Positions 8,466 to 16,262 of a DNA stretch of 57,387 bases are shown piece after piece; within the stretch, counting starts at the first letter, position 1; every line of letters begins with the position of its first letter. The DNA is from an uncultured Collinsella sp. Its GTDB lineage: Bacteria; Actinomycetota; Coriobacteriia; Coriobacteriales; Coriobacteriaceae. The notes beneath the pieces were generated by a model. It had not been told where the DNA came from. It ran no database searches and worked only from the letters and a program-made list of their open reading frames with translations. Where the stretch lies: assembly GCA_902470815.1 (NCBI GenBank), contig CABRHS010000012.1, positions 1-57,387 of the forward strand, written 5' to 3'. The position numbers and the translations under genes are program-made.

Positions 8466-10859
8466 GTGAACGTATTCGATCGCTATGCGCCGTTCGTGCA
8501 AGACTTCATCTACGCGCACAATTGGCGGAGCCTGCGTTCCATCCAGGTGGCCGCCGCGGATGCGATTTTCAACACAGATGAGAACGTGCTGCTCACGGCC
8601 TCCACGGCGTCGGGCAAGACGGAGGCCGCGTTCTTCCCCATCATCACCGAGTTCTGGGAGGACCCTCCCGCCACCGTCGGCGCCCTGTACATCGGCCCAC
8701 TCAAGGCCCTCATCAACGACCAGTTTCACCGGCTGAACGACCTGTGCGAGGAAGCCGATATCCCGGTCTGGCATTGGCACGGGGATGTCTCAGCGTCGCA
8801 CAAGGCGAAGCTTCTCAAGCACCCGGCCGGCATCCTCCAAATCACCCCCGAGTCGCTCGAGGCCCTTCTTCTCCACAAGCACGCCCAAGTCGGCAGGCTT
8901 TTCGGCGACCTGCGCTACGTGATCATCGACGAGGTGCATGCCCTGCTGAGGGGCGACCGCGGCGGTCAGGCCCTCTGCCTGATCGAGCGCCTCTCGCGCA
9001 TGGCGGGGGTCAACCCCAGGCGCATCGGGCTGTCCGCCACCATAGGGGACCCGGAACGGGCCGGCGCGTTCCTATCCGCCGGGACGGGGCGCGGGTGCGT
9101 GATACCGCGGTTCGAGGAGCCGCGGAAGGTCTGGCGCCTCTCCATGGAGCACTTTTACATAACGGGGCCCCAGGCGACCGAGCGCGCCCTCGAGACCCAA
9201 AGGGCGCTGCCGGCGGACCTGATCGATGACGGCCGCGCGCCGTCGCTGCCCTCCCCCGACGAGGTGCGGATAGATGCCCCGTCGTCCACGGGTCTCATGG
9301 CGAGGACGGACCGGGCGCCAATCGAAGCGGACCCCGGGCTCGGCTACATCTTCGAGCACACGCGAGGCAGCAAGTGCCTGGTCTTCGTGAACTCCCGCGA
9401 GGAAGCCGAGGCGGTCTGCGCCAGCCTGCGAGCATATTGCGAGGCCAACCGTGAGCCGGACCGATTCCTCATCCATCATGGCAACCTCTCCGCCTCGTAT
9501 CGGGAATCGGCCGAGGAGCTCATGCGCGATGACGAGCAGACGCAGACGACCGTCACCACGGCGACGCTGGAGCTGGGCATAGATATCGGGCGCCTTGAGC
9601 GCGCGTTTCAGATCGATGCGCCCTTCACGGTCTCGAGTTTCCTTCAGCGCATGGGGCGCACCGGCCGCAGGGACCTTCCCTCCGAGATGCATTTCGTCAT
9701 GCGCGAGGAGCAGCCCGAACCTCGGGCCATGCTCCCCGAGACCATGCCGTGGAAGCTCCTGCAGGGCATCGCGCTCGTGGAGCTGTACCGCGAAGAGCAC
9801 TGGGTGGAGCCGCCGGCGCTCGATCGGCTTCCCTACAGCCTCCTATATCACCAGGTCATGAGCACACTCGCGAGCTGCGGCGAGCTCACCCCCGCGGAAT
9901 TGGCGGGGCGCGTGCTCACCCTCTCGTACTTCCATCGAGTGAGCACCGACGACCTGCGGGTCCTTCTGCGCCACCTCATCGAGATCGAGCATGTCGAGAT
10001 GACGGAGGCCGGGGGGCTGATCGTCGGCCTTGCGGGCGAGCGAATCACCAATTCGTTCAAGTTCTACGCCGTGTTCCAGGAGAACGAGGAGTTCACGGTG
10101 AGATGCGAGTCGTCGGAGCTGGGGACCATCGTCAACCCGCCACCCGCAGGCGAGCGCATCGCCATAGCGGGCCACTGCTGGCTCGTAGAGGAGGTCGACT
10201 GGAAGCGCCGCCTTGTGTATTGCACGCAGATCAAAGGGCGCGTCCCGGCATATTTCGGGGACTGCGCGGGAGACATCGACACGCGCATCCTCGAGCGCAT
10301 GAAGCGAGTGCTCGAGGAGGACGGCGCCTACCCGTATCTCATGGGCAATGCCCGCGCGCGGCTGATGCAGGCAAGGCACGTGGCGTCGAACGCCGGCATC
10401 GTGAGGAGGGGCGTGCCCCACTCGAGGACGGATGCATCGGGACCGGCGGGCGCGTCCTTCGCGAGCGGAGAATGCCCGCTCATCAACCTGGGCGGCGACA
10501 CTTGGGCGCTCTTTCCCTGGCTGGGCAGCTACGCATTCCTCGCCCTCGAACGGCTACTCAAGATCAAGTGCGCAAAGGAGCTGGGGCTCAAGGGGCTCGA
10601 CCCCTCGCGACCCTACTTCATGCAGTTCAGGATGAAGGCTGATCCCGACACGTTCTTCGAGGCCGTCGCGGCGGAGGCCGAGGCAGAATTCGACCCCATC
10701 GAGCTCGTGTATCCCGGGGAGGTCCCGTACTTCGACAAATATGACGAGTTCCTGCCCCCGGCGCTTGTCAGGAAAGGGTTCGCGGAAGGCGTGCTCGACA
10801 TCGAGGGCATGCGGGATCGCGTGACCGGCTGGCGCGACGCCTGGCGTGAGCGCGCCTAA
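8466..10859 (+). CDS. sngC: DEAD/DEAH (Lhr-like) helicase, Shango component C (SngC-like)
   Basis: A 797-residue superfamily-2 helicase. Motif I is STASGKTEAA (near residue 47), motif II is IIDEVHALL (about 153), motif III is LSATIGD (about 188), and the RecA2 motifs include HHGNLSAS, TATLELGIDIG and QRMGRTGRRD (about 392). A long C-terminal region follows, as in Lhr-type and BrxHI helicases. The GTG start at 8466 has a strong GGGGAGG site. An 87-bp gap with its own SOS-box-like site separates it from the ATPase gene. The stop codon overlaps the convergent spermidine-synthase-like gene by 3 bp, so the operon ends here without a visible terminator. Confidence 0.85.
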   Translation: MNVFDRYAPFVQDFIYAHNWRSLRSIQVAAADAIFNTDENVLLTASTASGKTEAAFFPIITEFWEDPPATVGALYIGPLKALINDQFHRLNDLCEEADIPVWHWHGDVSASHKAKLLKHPAGILQITPESLEALLLHKHAQVGRLFGDLRYVIIDEVHALLRGDRGGQALCLIERLSRMAGVNPRRIGLSATIGDPERAGAFLSAGTGRGCVIPRFEEPRKVWRLSMEHFYITGPQATERALETQRALPADLIDDGRAPSLPSPDEVRIDAPSSTGLMARTDRAPIEADPGLGYIFEHTRGSKCLVFVNSREEAEAVCASLRAYCEANREPDRFLIHHGNLSASYRESAEELMRDDEQTQTTVTTATLELGIDIGRLERAFQIDAPFTVSSFLQRMGRTGRRDLPSEMHFVMREEQPEPRAMLPETMPWKLLQGIALVELYREEHWVEPPALDRLPYSLLYHQVMSTLASCGELTPAELAGRVLTLSYFHRVSTDDLRVLLRHLIEIEHVEMTEAGGLIVGLAGERITNSFKFYAVFQENEEFTVRCESSELGTIVNPPPAGERIAIAGHCWLVEEVDWKRRLVYCTQIKGRVPAYFGDCAGDIDTRILERMKRVLEEDGAYPYLMGNARARLMQARHVASNAGIVRRGVPHSRTDASGPAGASFASGECPLINLGGDTWALFPWLGSYAFLALERLLKIKCAKELGLKGLDPSRPYFMQFRMKADPDTFFEAVAAEAEAEFDPIELVYPGEVPYFDKYDEFLPPALVRKGFAEGVLDIEGMRDRVTGWRDAWRERA

Positions 10860-11734
10860 TCGCGCAACACGTCGCCGAGGAAATCGCCGTCGAACGGGGC
10901 CGCGCCCTCGAACTCGTACTCCGCATCGCTCGCGATGACCAGATAGTTGTCCTCGCCCGCGAATGCCTCGTCCACGCAGGGGACGATCCGCACGTTCTCG
11001 AACACCGCAGCCGCCGTGGCCACGACGTCGCGCAGGAACTCGATGTCCTCGCCTTCGCAAGTGGAGACCACATTCGCGAGGTACAGTCCCCCTGGGCGCA
11101 GGCAGACCTTCACTTGGCACAAGGCCTCGAGCGTCGCCAGCGCGACCACGGGTTCGGGCCCGGAGAAGCAATCATTCACCACGACGTCATACCGGGCCCC
11201 AAACGCTATCGCCTCGCTCAGATACGAGCGCGCGTCGGAGGTGATGAGTCCCAATCGACCGCCCACGGCCTCCTCGAGCTCATCGAGGAAGAACCAGCGT
11301 CGCGCCAGGAGAGTGATTGAGGCGTCCAGCTCGACGACGTCCATCATGAGGTCCGGATGCGTCGTAAGCGCATGCTTGGGATACGCATAGCCCCCGCCGC
11401 CCAACATGAGGGAGCGATCGATGCCATGCCCCGCCGCGGCGCGCATGGAGGCCTCCGCCTCGAACATCGCATCGAAGGCGCGAATGTACTCGAACACCGG
11501 CTCGAAGCGCCGCCTCCCCAGGTACGTGGCTCCTTGATAGACGCCACCCTGCTGCAGGACGCGGATGCGCTCGCCACGGGGGCCGCGCGCGCCTTTGACC
11601 CGCGCCACGCCCGCATGGGTTCGCGCGAGCTGCAGGCACTTCGCGCCCACGGCGATCGCGGTCGCGCCCACGGCGGCCGCGCCTATGACCACACCCGCGG
11701 CGATTCCGGCGGCAGAGGCGTTCTTCTTATCCAT
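10856..11734 (-). CDS. Spermidine-synthase-like (PABS fold) protein with N-terminal membrane anchor
   Basis: A 292-residue protein. Residues 6-30 are hydrophobic and rich in Ala, Gly and Val (AAGIAAGVVIGAAAVGATAI), giving a likely membrane anchor. The rest has the aminopropyltransferase-type Rossmann fold: LMLGGGGYAYPKH (nucleotide loop), VVELDASI (acidic residue after strand 2) and YDVVVNDCFSG (strand 4). Spermidine synthase itself usually has a conserved catalytic Asp in the last motif; here it reads NDCFSG, so polyamine synthesis is not assured and a methyltransferase-like role is possible. The ATG at 11734 overlaps the stop codon of the Elp3-like gene (TAATG), so translation is probably coupled. 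Confidence 0.7.
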   Translation of the reverse strand: MDKKNASAAGIAAGVVIGAAAVGATAIAVGAKCLQLARTHAGVARVKGARGPRGERIRVLQQGGVYQGATYLGRRRFEPVFEYIRAFDAMFEAEASMRAAAGHGIDRSLMLGGGGYAYPKHALTTHPDLMMDVVELDASITLLARRWFFLDELEEAVGGRLGLITSDARSYLSEAIAFGARYDVVVNDCFSGPEPVVALATLEALCQVKVCLRPGGLYLANVVSTCEGEDIEFLRDVVATAAAVFENVRIVPCVDEAFAGEDNYLVIASDAEYEFEGAAPFDGDFLGDVLRD

Positions 11735-13740
11735 TACAGCTCCCTTTGCTGATACAGCCCGCATTCGACGAACCCCAAGCGGCGGTAATACGCACGCGTC
11801 CCGACGGCGCTGATAACGTTGATCCGCTCGTAGCCCGCATCGCGCGCGATGTCACATGCCCGCTCGATGAGGCGCCTGCCCAGCCCCGAATGCTGCGCCG
11901 AGGAGCCGTCCTCTCCCAGATGGGTGGCGACCCCGTAAATGTGCACCTCGCGGATCATGGCCTCGCCCGGAAGGACGGGGAGCACGCGCGCGGACGCCGT
12001 CGCGCATCCCGGCCCGGCCTCGTCCGCGGCCCCGCACTCAGACCCGCACTCGACGCTCCGGATGTACTCGGCGCTCGGCAGCGACAGTCGCAGGAAGCCC
12101 GCGATGCGGTTGTCCGAGGTGATCCACTGCAAAAATCGCTCGGAGGTGTTGCTCGTCTGATAGGAGACGATGTCGAGGCGCAGACTGTCCATGTCGACGC
12201 GCCCCGTTCCGATTTCGCGGAAGCGGATCTCCTGAATGCCCCCGGTTCGCCCCGAATCGCGCAACCGGGCCTCGACGAGCTGACGCAGATTTGGCTTCTT
12301 ATTTCCAGCGATGATGTCGTGGGACGAGAAATCCCTGATCATCCGCGAAATCCGGCAGAACGGCGGGGTCTGCGCCACATCATCAACCAGCACGTCGAGC
12401 AACTCGTCCTCGGAGTACGGGCGCCAAGCCCCGTCGCGGTGGCGTTCCTCAAGCCTGGTCCCCTCGATGAGAGCGCAAGGGTAGAGCTTGATCTCGTCGG
12501 GTTGGAACGGCGCCTCGCGCACGAGCCTGCCGTAATCCTCCTTGTCGCGCTCAGGGGTCGAGCCGAGCAAGTTGGCCATGGCGTGAGCGTGGATCTTGAA
12601 CCCGAAGATCCGCAGGAGCTCGAACGCGCGCTCGATGCGCCCTAGGGAGATGCCACGATCGTTGGCGTCGAGAACCTCCTGGTCGAGCGTTTGGACCCCC
12701 ATCTGCACCTTGGTGCAGCCCAGGCGCCTGATCAACATGAGGGCCTCGGGCGTGACGGCATCGGGACGCGTCTCGATGACAAGGCCCACCACGCGGTGGC
12801 GCGCCGACTCGTTCCGGCGCTGCTGGGTCTCGAGGGAATCGAAGCCCTCCGTCTGAACCTGAGCGGCGAGACGCCAGGGTCGGCTCCCCCCGTACAGCCG
12901 CCTGAACGCACGGTTGTATGAGAGGGTCCCTTCGTCCACCTCGCCCTGAACCTCAGCGGCGAACGCCTCGAACTGCGCGGGCTCATGGGGAAAACCGGAT
13001 TCCAGATACCATGCGCGACGCGTCTCGAAGTCCGACGCGGCATCAAGACCGCCGAGGGCGGCGAAGACGTCATCGGGTGCACCGGCGGGCGCGCTGTCGG
13101 ACGCGGCATCGGGCGCGGTATTGGGCGCGGTATTGGGCGCGGCATTGGGCGCGGTATTGGGCGCGGAGCCAAACTCGTTGAGCGCGCGGAACAGCTCGAA
13201 TATGAACCACACCTGATAGCCCTGGGGGTAATCGCTCCACGTCCCGCCGAGCACGATGAGCTCGATCTTGTCCGTCGCGTGGCCCATCTGCGTGAGGGCG
13301 GTCAGACGAGACGTCACCTGCAGGTACGGGTCGAACCAGTTCTGCTCCGCGCGCTCGCAGGCCGGCTCGTTGTGCAGGTAGCTCTTGGGCATACGCAGGT
13401 CGTTCGGGCAAAACAGGCAGTCGCCGCCGCATGGCCAGGGCTTGGTGATGACCGTGATGGTGGCGACTCCCGAGGCGCTCCGTCGGGGCTTCATCCTCAA
13501 GACCTCAAGCAGGCGCTCCTCGAGTTCCGGCGTGACCCGCCATGCGCGCCAACGCTCGGGGTCGTCGCGCTTTACACCCTGATAGAAGGGCAGGAGCCTC
13601 CTCTTGGCAAAATTGCGCTTGTCCGCCCGCTCGCGCCGCGCCGCGGCGTGGCACATCTTGAGCAGGGCCCGGTCATCGACCGCACGATCGGCGCGCAGCT
13701 CCTCGAGTATGTCCAAGATGATCTGTTCCATGGCGACCAT
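11734..13740 (-). CDS. Elp3-family radical SAM / GNAT tRNA U34 carboxymethyltransferase
   Basis: This 668-residue protein is a bacterial Elp3 homologue that would modify uridine-34 of tRNA using acetyl-CoA and SAM radical chemistry. The iron-sulphur cysteines are C104, C108 and C111 (CGGDCLFC). LGGTWSDYP, IETRPDAVTPE, VQMGVQTLDQEVL and KLYPCALIEGT are typical of the radical-SAM half. The last 100 residues form a GNAT acetyltransferase domain (GLGRRLIERA, AYYRRLGF). An Ala-Pro-Asn-Thr low-complexity insert lies at about residues 190-215, encoded by a 12-bp tandem repeat. The start could be ATG 13740 or ATG 13731; no strong ribosome site is seen, so a leaderless or short-leader transcript is possible. 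It is coupled to the spermidine-synthase-like gene downstream. Confidence 0.85.
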   Translation of the reverse strand: MVAMEQIILDILEELRADRAVDDRALLKMCHAAARRERADKRNFAKRRLLPFYQGVKRDDPERWRAWRVTPELEERLLEVLRMKPRRSASGVATITVITKPWPCGGDCLFCPNDLRMPKSYLHNEPACERAEQNWFDPYLQVTSRLTALTQMGHATDKIELIVLGGTWSDYPQGYQVWFIFELFRALNEFGSAPNTAPNAAPNTAPNTAPDAASDSAPAGAPDDVFAALGGLDAASDFETRRAWYLESGFPHEPAQFEAFAAEVQGEVDEGTLSYNRAFRRLYGGSRPWRLAAQVQTEGFDSLETQQRRNESARHRVVGLVIETRPDAVTPEALMLIRRLGCTKVQMGVQTLDQEVLDANDRGISLGRIERAFELLRIFGFKIHAHAMANLLGSTPERDKEDYGRLVREAPFQPDEIKLYPCALIEGTRLEERHRDGAWRPYSEDELLDVLVDDVAQTPPFCRISRMIRDFSSHDIIAGNKKPNLRQLVEARLRDSGRTGGIQEIRFREIGTGRVDMDSLRLDIVSYQTSNTSERFLQWITSDNRIAGFLRLSLPSAEYIRSVECGSECGAADEAGPGCATASARVLPVLPGEAMIREVHIYGVATHLGEDGSSAQHSGLGRRLIERACDIARDAGYERINVISAVGTRAYYRRLGFVECGLYQQREL
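13106..13172. repeat. 12-bp tandem repeat inside the Elp3-like gene
   Basis: The plus-strand unit GGGCGCGGTATT (variant with GCATT) occurs about five times in a row and encodes the repeating APNT/APNA peptide on the minus strand. Unit gain or loss would keep the frame. Confidence 0.75.
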
Positions 13741-13907
13741 TGTATATGACGGCCCGGCCGCCGGGCGGCCGGGCGACAGGACGTACAATGGGGCCACCGC
13801 TCGCGGCCGCACGCTGCAAGCGCATCATCCGCAACCGACGCCACGGCGGCGATGGCCGCAGCGACCCAAACCGCCGTAGGCCAGCCGCACGCAACTCCGG
13901 GAGACCC

Positions 13908-14792
13908 ATGGACATCGCGACCGCACGATCCCTCATCGACCTCAACAACCGGTTCTACGCCCGGAACGCGGCCTCGTTCTCCGCGACGCGCTCCGCCCCA
14001 TGGGCGGGCTGGCGCGCGCTGTCCGAGCTACTCGCCCAACATGGGTGGTTGAGCCCCGACGACGAGGGAACGGGCGCCTCGAAAGAGCACCGCGTGCTCG
14101 ACCTGGCCTGCGGCAACCTGCGATTCGAACGGTTTCTCGCGGACGAGTTCCCCAAACTCGACCTGCGATTCCTCGCGGTCGACAGCTGTGCCGAGCTAGC
14201 TTGCGATACAGCGGCGGGGGACATCGATTGCACGTACCGCCAAATCGACGTGCTGCAAGCCCTCCTGGACTGTGATGAAAACACCCCCGGGTCAGCCTGC
14301 CCGGCGGTCGCTATCACCCCCGGATCGACCTGCCCGGCGGCCTTCGTCGCTCCCGGGTACGCCCCAGCGCCCGAAGCAGGCCCGACCTTCGACCTCTGCG
14401 CGTCCTTCGGCTTCATGCACCATGTCCCGGGCGAGCATCTCAGGCGCCGCCTGCTCGACCGCCTGCTTGACTGCACCTCTCCCGGTGGGCTGCTTGCGAT
14501 GTCGTTCTGGCAATTCATGAGCGACGACCGCCTGAGCCGCAAGGCCGATCAAGCCGACAGCGCCATGCGGGCGCAGGGGCGCATCGACATGGCCCGGCTC
14601 GACGCGAACGACCATTTCCTGGGTTGGCAAACCGACCCATCCCCCCTGCGCTACTGCCACCATTTCGACGAACGCGAGATCGACGAGCTTGTAGCATCTG
14701 TGGGAACGAGGGCGCGGGAGGTCGCGCGGTATTCCGCCGACGGATCGTCTGGTACCCTCAATCGGTACCTCGTGCTCGAGCGGCTCGCATAG
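13908..14792 (+). CDS. Class I SAM-dependent methyltransferase
   Basis: A 294-residue protein with a Rossmann SAM-binding motif VLDLACGNLRFE (near residue 64), an acidic strand-2 end (FLAVDSC) and DLCASFGFMHHVPGEHLR as the post-motif region. PGGLLAMSFWQFM matches the usual strand-5 turn. The substrate cannot be told from sequence. A tandem 33-bp duplication (about 14281-14346) encodes TPGSACPAV and TPGSTCPAA inside the domain, an insertion other methyltransferases lack. The ATG at 13908 has GGGAG upstream. It is divergent from the Elp3-like gene and directly precedes the TrmB-like gene, about 100 bp apart, so the pair may form an operon. Confidence 0.7.
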   Translation: MDIATARSLIDLNNRFYARNAASFSATRSAPWAGWRALSELLAQHGWLSPDDEGTGASKEHRVLDLACGNLRFERFLADEFPKLDLRFLAVDSCAELACDTAAGDIDCTYRQIDVLQALLDCDENTPGSACPAVAITPGSTCPAAFVAPGYAPAPEAGPTFDLCASFGFMHHVPGEHLRRRLLDRLLDCTSPGGLLAMSFWQFMSDDRLSRKADQADSAMRAQGRIDMARLDANDHFLGWQTDPSPLRYCHHFDEREIDELVASVGTRAREVARYSADGSSGTLNRYLVLERLA

Positions 14793-14895
14793 CCCGCACC
14801 CGCCCCGCGCCGTACACCCGATGCCGCGCACCGGCGCGCGGCGCCCTTCGCTCACCACCCGCACGCACCCCGACACAGCAGGAGACCCACTCGCC

Positions 14896-15732
14896 ATGCA
14901 TGCACGTATGCCCAAGAACTTCGTCCTCGACCAGCGCATCGAGCGCGCAGCCGACGCCATCGAGACAAGCGCCCAGGCGTACCGGGGCCGATGGGCCGAA
15001 GCCTGTTTCCCACTCATCCCGGGCGGGCGCGAGCGCTTTGAGCGCGTGCACCTCGACCTCGGCTGCGGCAAGGGGGCGTACATCGCCGCCATGGCGGAGC
15101 GCCATCCCGACACGCTCTTCATCGGCATGGATAGCGAACCGGTCTGCGTCGTGCATGCGGCGCAGCTCGTGCTCGACCGCGGCCTCAAAAACGCCCTGGT
15201 GATCCCAGGCGACGCCGCCAAGCTCGACCGCATCTTCGCGCCCGGCGAGCTCTCAAGCATCTCGATCAACTTCCCCACCCCGCACCCTAAGCGCCGCAAC
15301 GCGAGGCTTCGCGTGACCACCGCCGCGCACCTGAACAGCTACCGCCCGCTGCTCGCCGCAGATGGATTGCTCGCGTTGCGCACGGACAGCCTGCCGCTAT
15401 ACGAGTTCTCCCTGCCGCAATTCCAAGCGATCGGCTGGCACATCACGTGCGCCACGCATGATGACCGCACCACGCATCCCGACCAGCCCATCACGGAGTA
15501 CGAGCAGCGCCTAACCGAACAGGGCGCCACGGTGCACGCCGTGTATGCGCACCCCGCTCCTGAGGCGGCAACAGAGGAGCAGCTCCAAGCCGCGCTCGAC
15601 CTGCCCCAGAGCCTCATCGACTACCTGCCCGACGACCTGTTCGCCGGCGACTACATCCCCTACGGCATGAGCTACGCCATCGACAACCTCCGCAACCGCC
15701 GCCGGCACCTCGGCCGGCGCCGGGGCGAATAG
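14896..15732 (+). CDS. TrmB-like tRNA (guanine-N7)-methyltransferase family protein
   Basis: A 278-residue protein with HLDLGCGKGAYIAAMAERHP (SAM motif, near residue 55) and FIGMDSEPV after strand 2, both typical of TrmB, which makes m7G46 in tRNA. The family catalytic signature (N/F)PDPWPKKRH is replaced by NFPTPHPKRRNARLR, so the usual Asp is Thr and the Trp is His. This is therefore a divergent member; it may act on tRNA or on another substrate. The ATG at 14896 follows AGGAG 13 nt upstream; a second ATG at 14908 is possible. It is followed by a 530-bp gap that contains the dispersed repeat. Confidence 0.65.
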   Translation: MHARMPKNFVLDQRIERAADAIETSAQAYRGRWAEACFPLIPGGRERFERVHLDLGCGKGAYIAAMAERHPDTLFIGMDSEPVCVVHAAQLVLDRGLKNALVIPGDAAKLDRIFAPGELSSISINFPTPHPKRRNARLRVTTAAHLNSYRPLLAADGLLALRTDSLPLYEFSLPQFQAIGWHITCATHDDRTTHPDQPITEYEQRLTEQGATVHAVYAHPAPEAATEEQLQAALDLPQSLIDYLPDDLFAGDYIPYGMSYAIDNLRNRRRHLGRRRGE

Positions 15733-15892
15733 TCTCGCCCGCCCTCGTCGCTTCGCGGCGCCGCTCGGCCCCCTCGCCTTGCAACGCCGTTCGGCCCCGT
15801 CTGCTCATGCGGTTTGACGTTTTGCATATTTTCACTAGTTGACGAATTCGAATTGCATACGATTCTCAATCCCTGAGCGTCTCCGCCGTGGA

Positions 15893-16123
15893 GGTTTCGC
15901 CAAGTGGTCAAAATACCCAACTTGGGCGGCGGCGCATGGAATTCCGAGATGCAAAACCCCAGGATAACGCCGCTCGAATCTCGCGCGAGAGATGCGGTCG
16001 GGCGGTTCGGCGGCAAGCGCGCAAACAAAACCGCAGGATTCATTCACCTCGATCAGTATGCATGCGCTCTTGATGGATTGGCGGACCGCCCAAGTCGGGT
16101 ATTTTGACCAATTTCGCGAAACC
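15893..16123. repeat. Inverted-repeat-bounded dispersed element, copy A
   Basis: A 231-bp element in the gap 15733-16262. Its left end (GGTTTCGC...TGGTCAAAATACCC...CTTGGGCGG) and right end are imperfect inverted repeats of about 37 bp. The interior shares with copy B (35977-36217) the 19-mer AACAAAACCGCAGGATTCA (16024-16042) and TATGCATGCG (16057-16066) at identical spacing. Short minus-strand frames in it (NPAVLF, GYFDH) recur in copy B and are probably not genes. The rest of the gap shows only the helicase promoter area (CATAATAT at 16223-16230). Confidence 0.75.
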
Positions 16124-16262
16124 GCGCATATCGCCGCCCATCATTCCGCATCGCTGCCCCCAAACAAAGGGCCGCAGTGGGGGCCGTCCGTGTGCGGTCC
16201 CCTGCGATCGGCCGCTTTCCGTCATAATATGCAGCAGCAATGACGACGGAACGGAAACACGC

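Noticed and set aside
13754..13775. Very GC-rich palindrome before the Elp3-like gene
   Set aside because: No T-run and no partner site; in DNA this GC-rich it may occur by chance.
15672..16047. Small minus-strand frames in repeat copy A (NPAVLF, GYFDH)
   Set aside because: They follow the repeat rather than a gene, lack ribosome sites and differ in length between copies.
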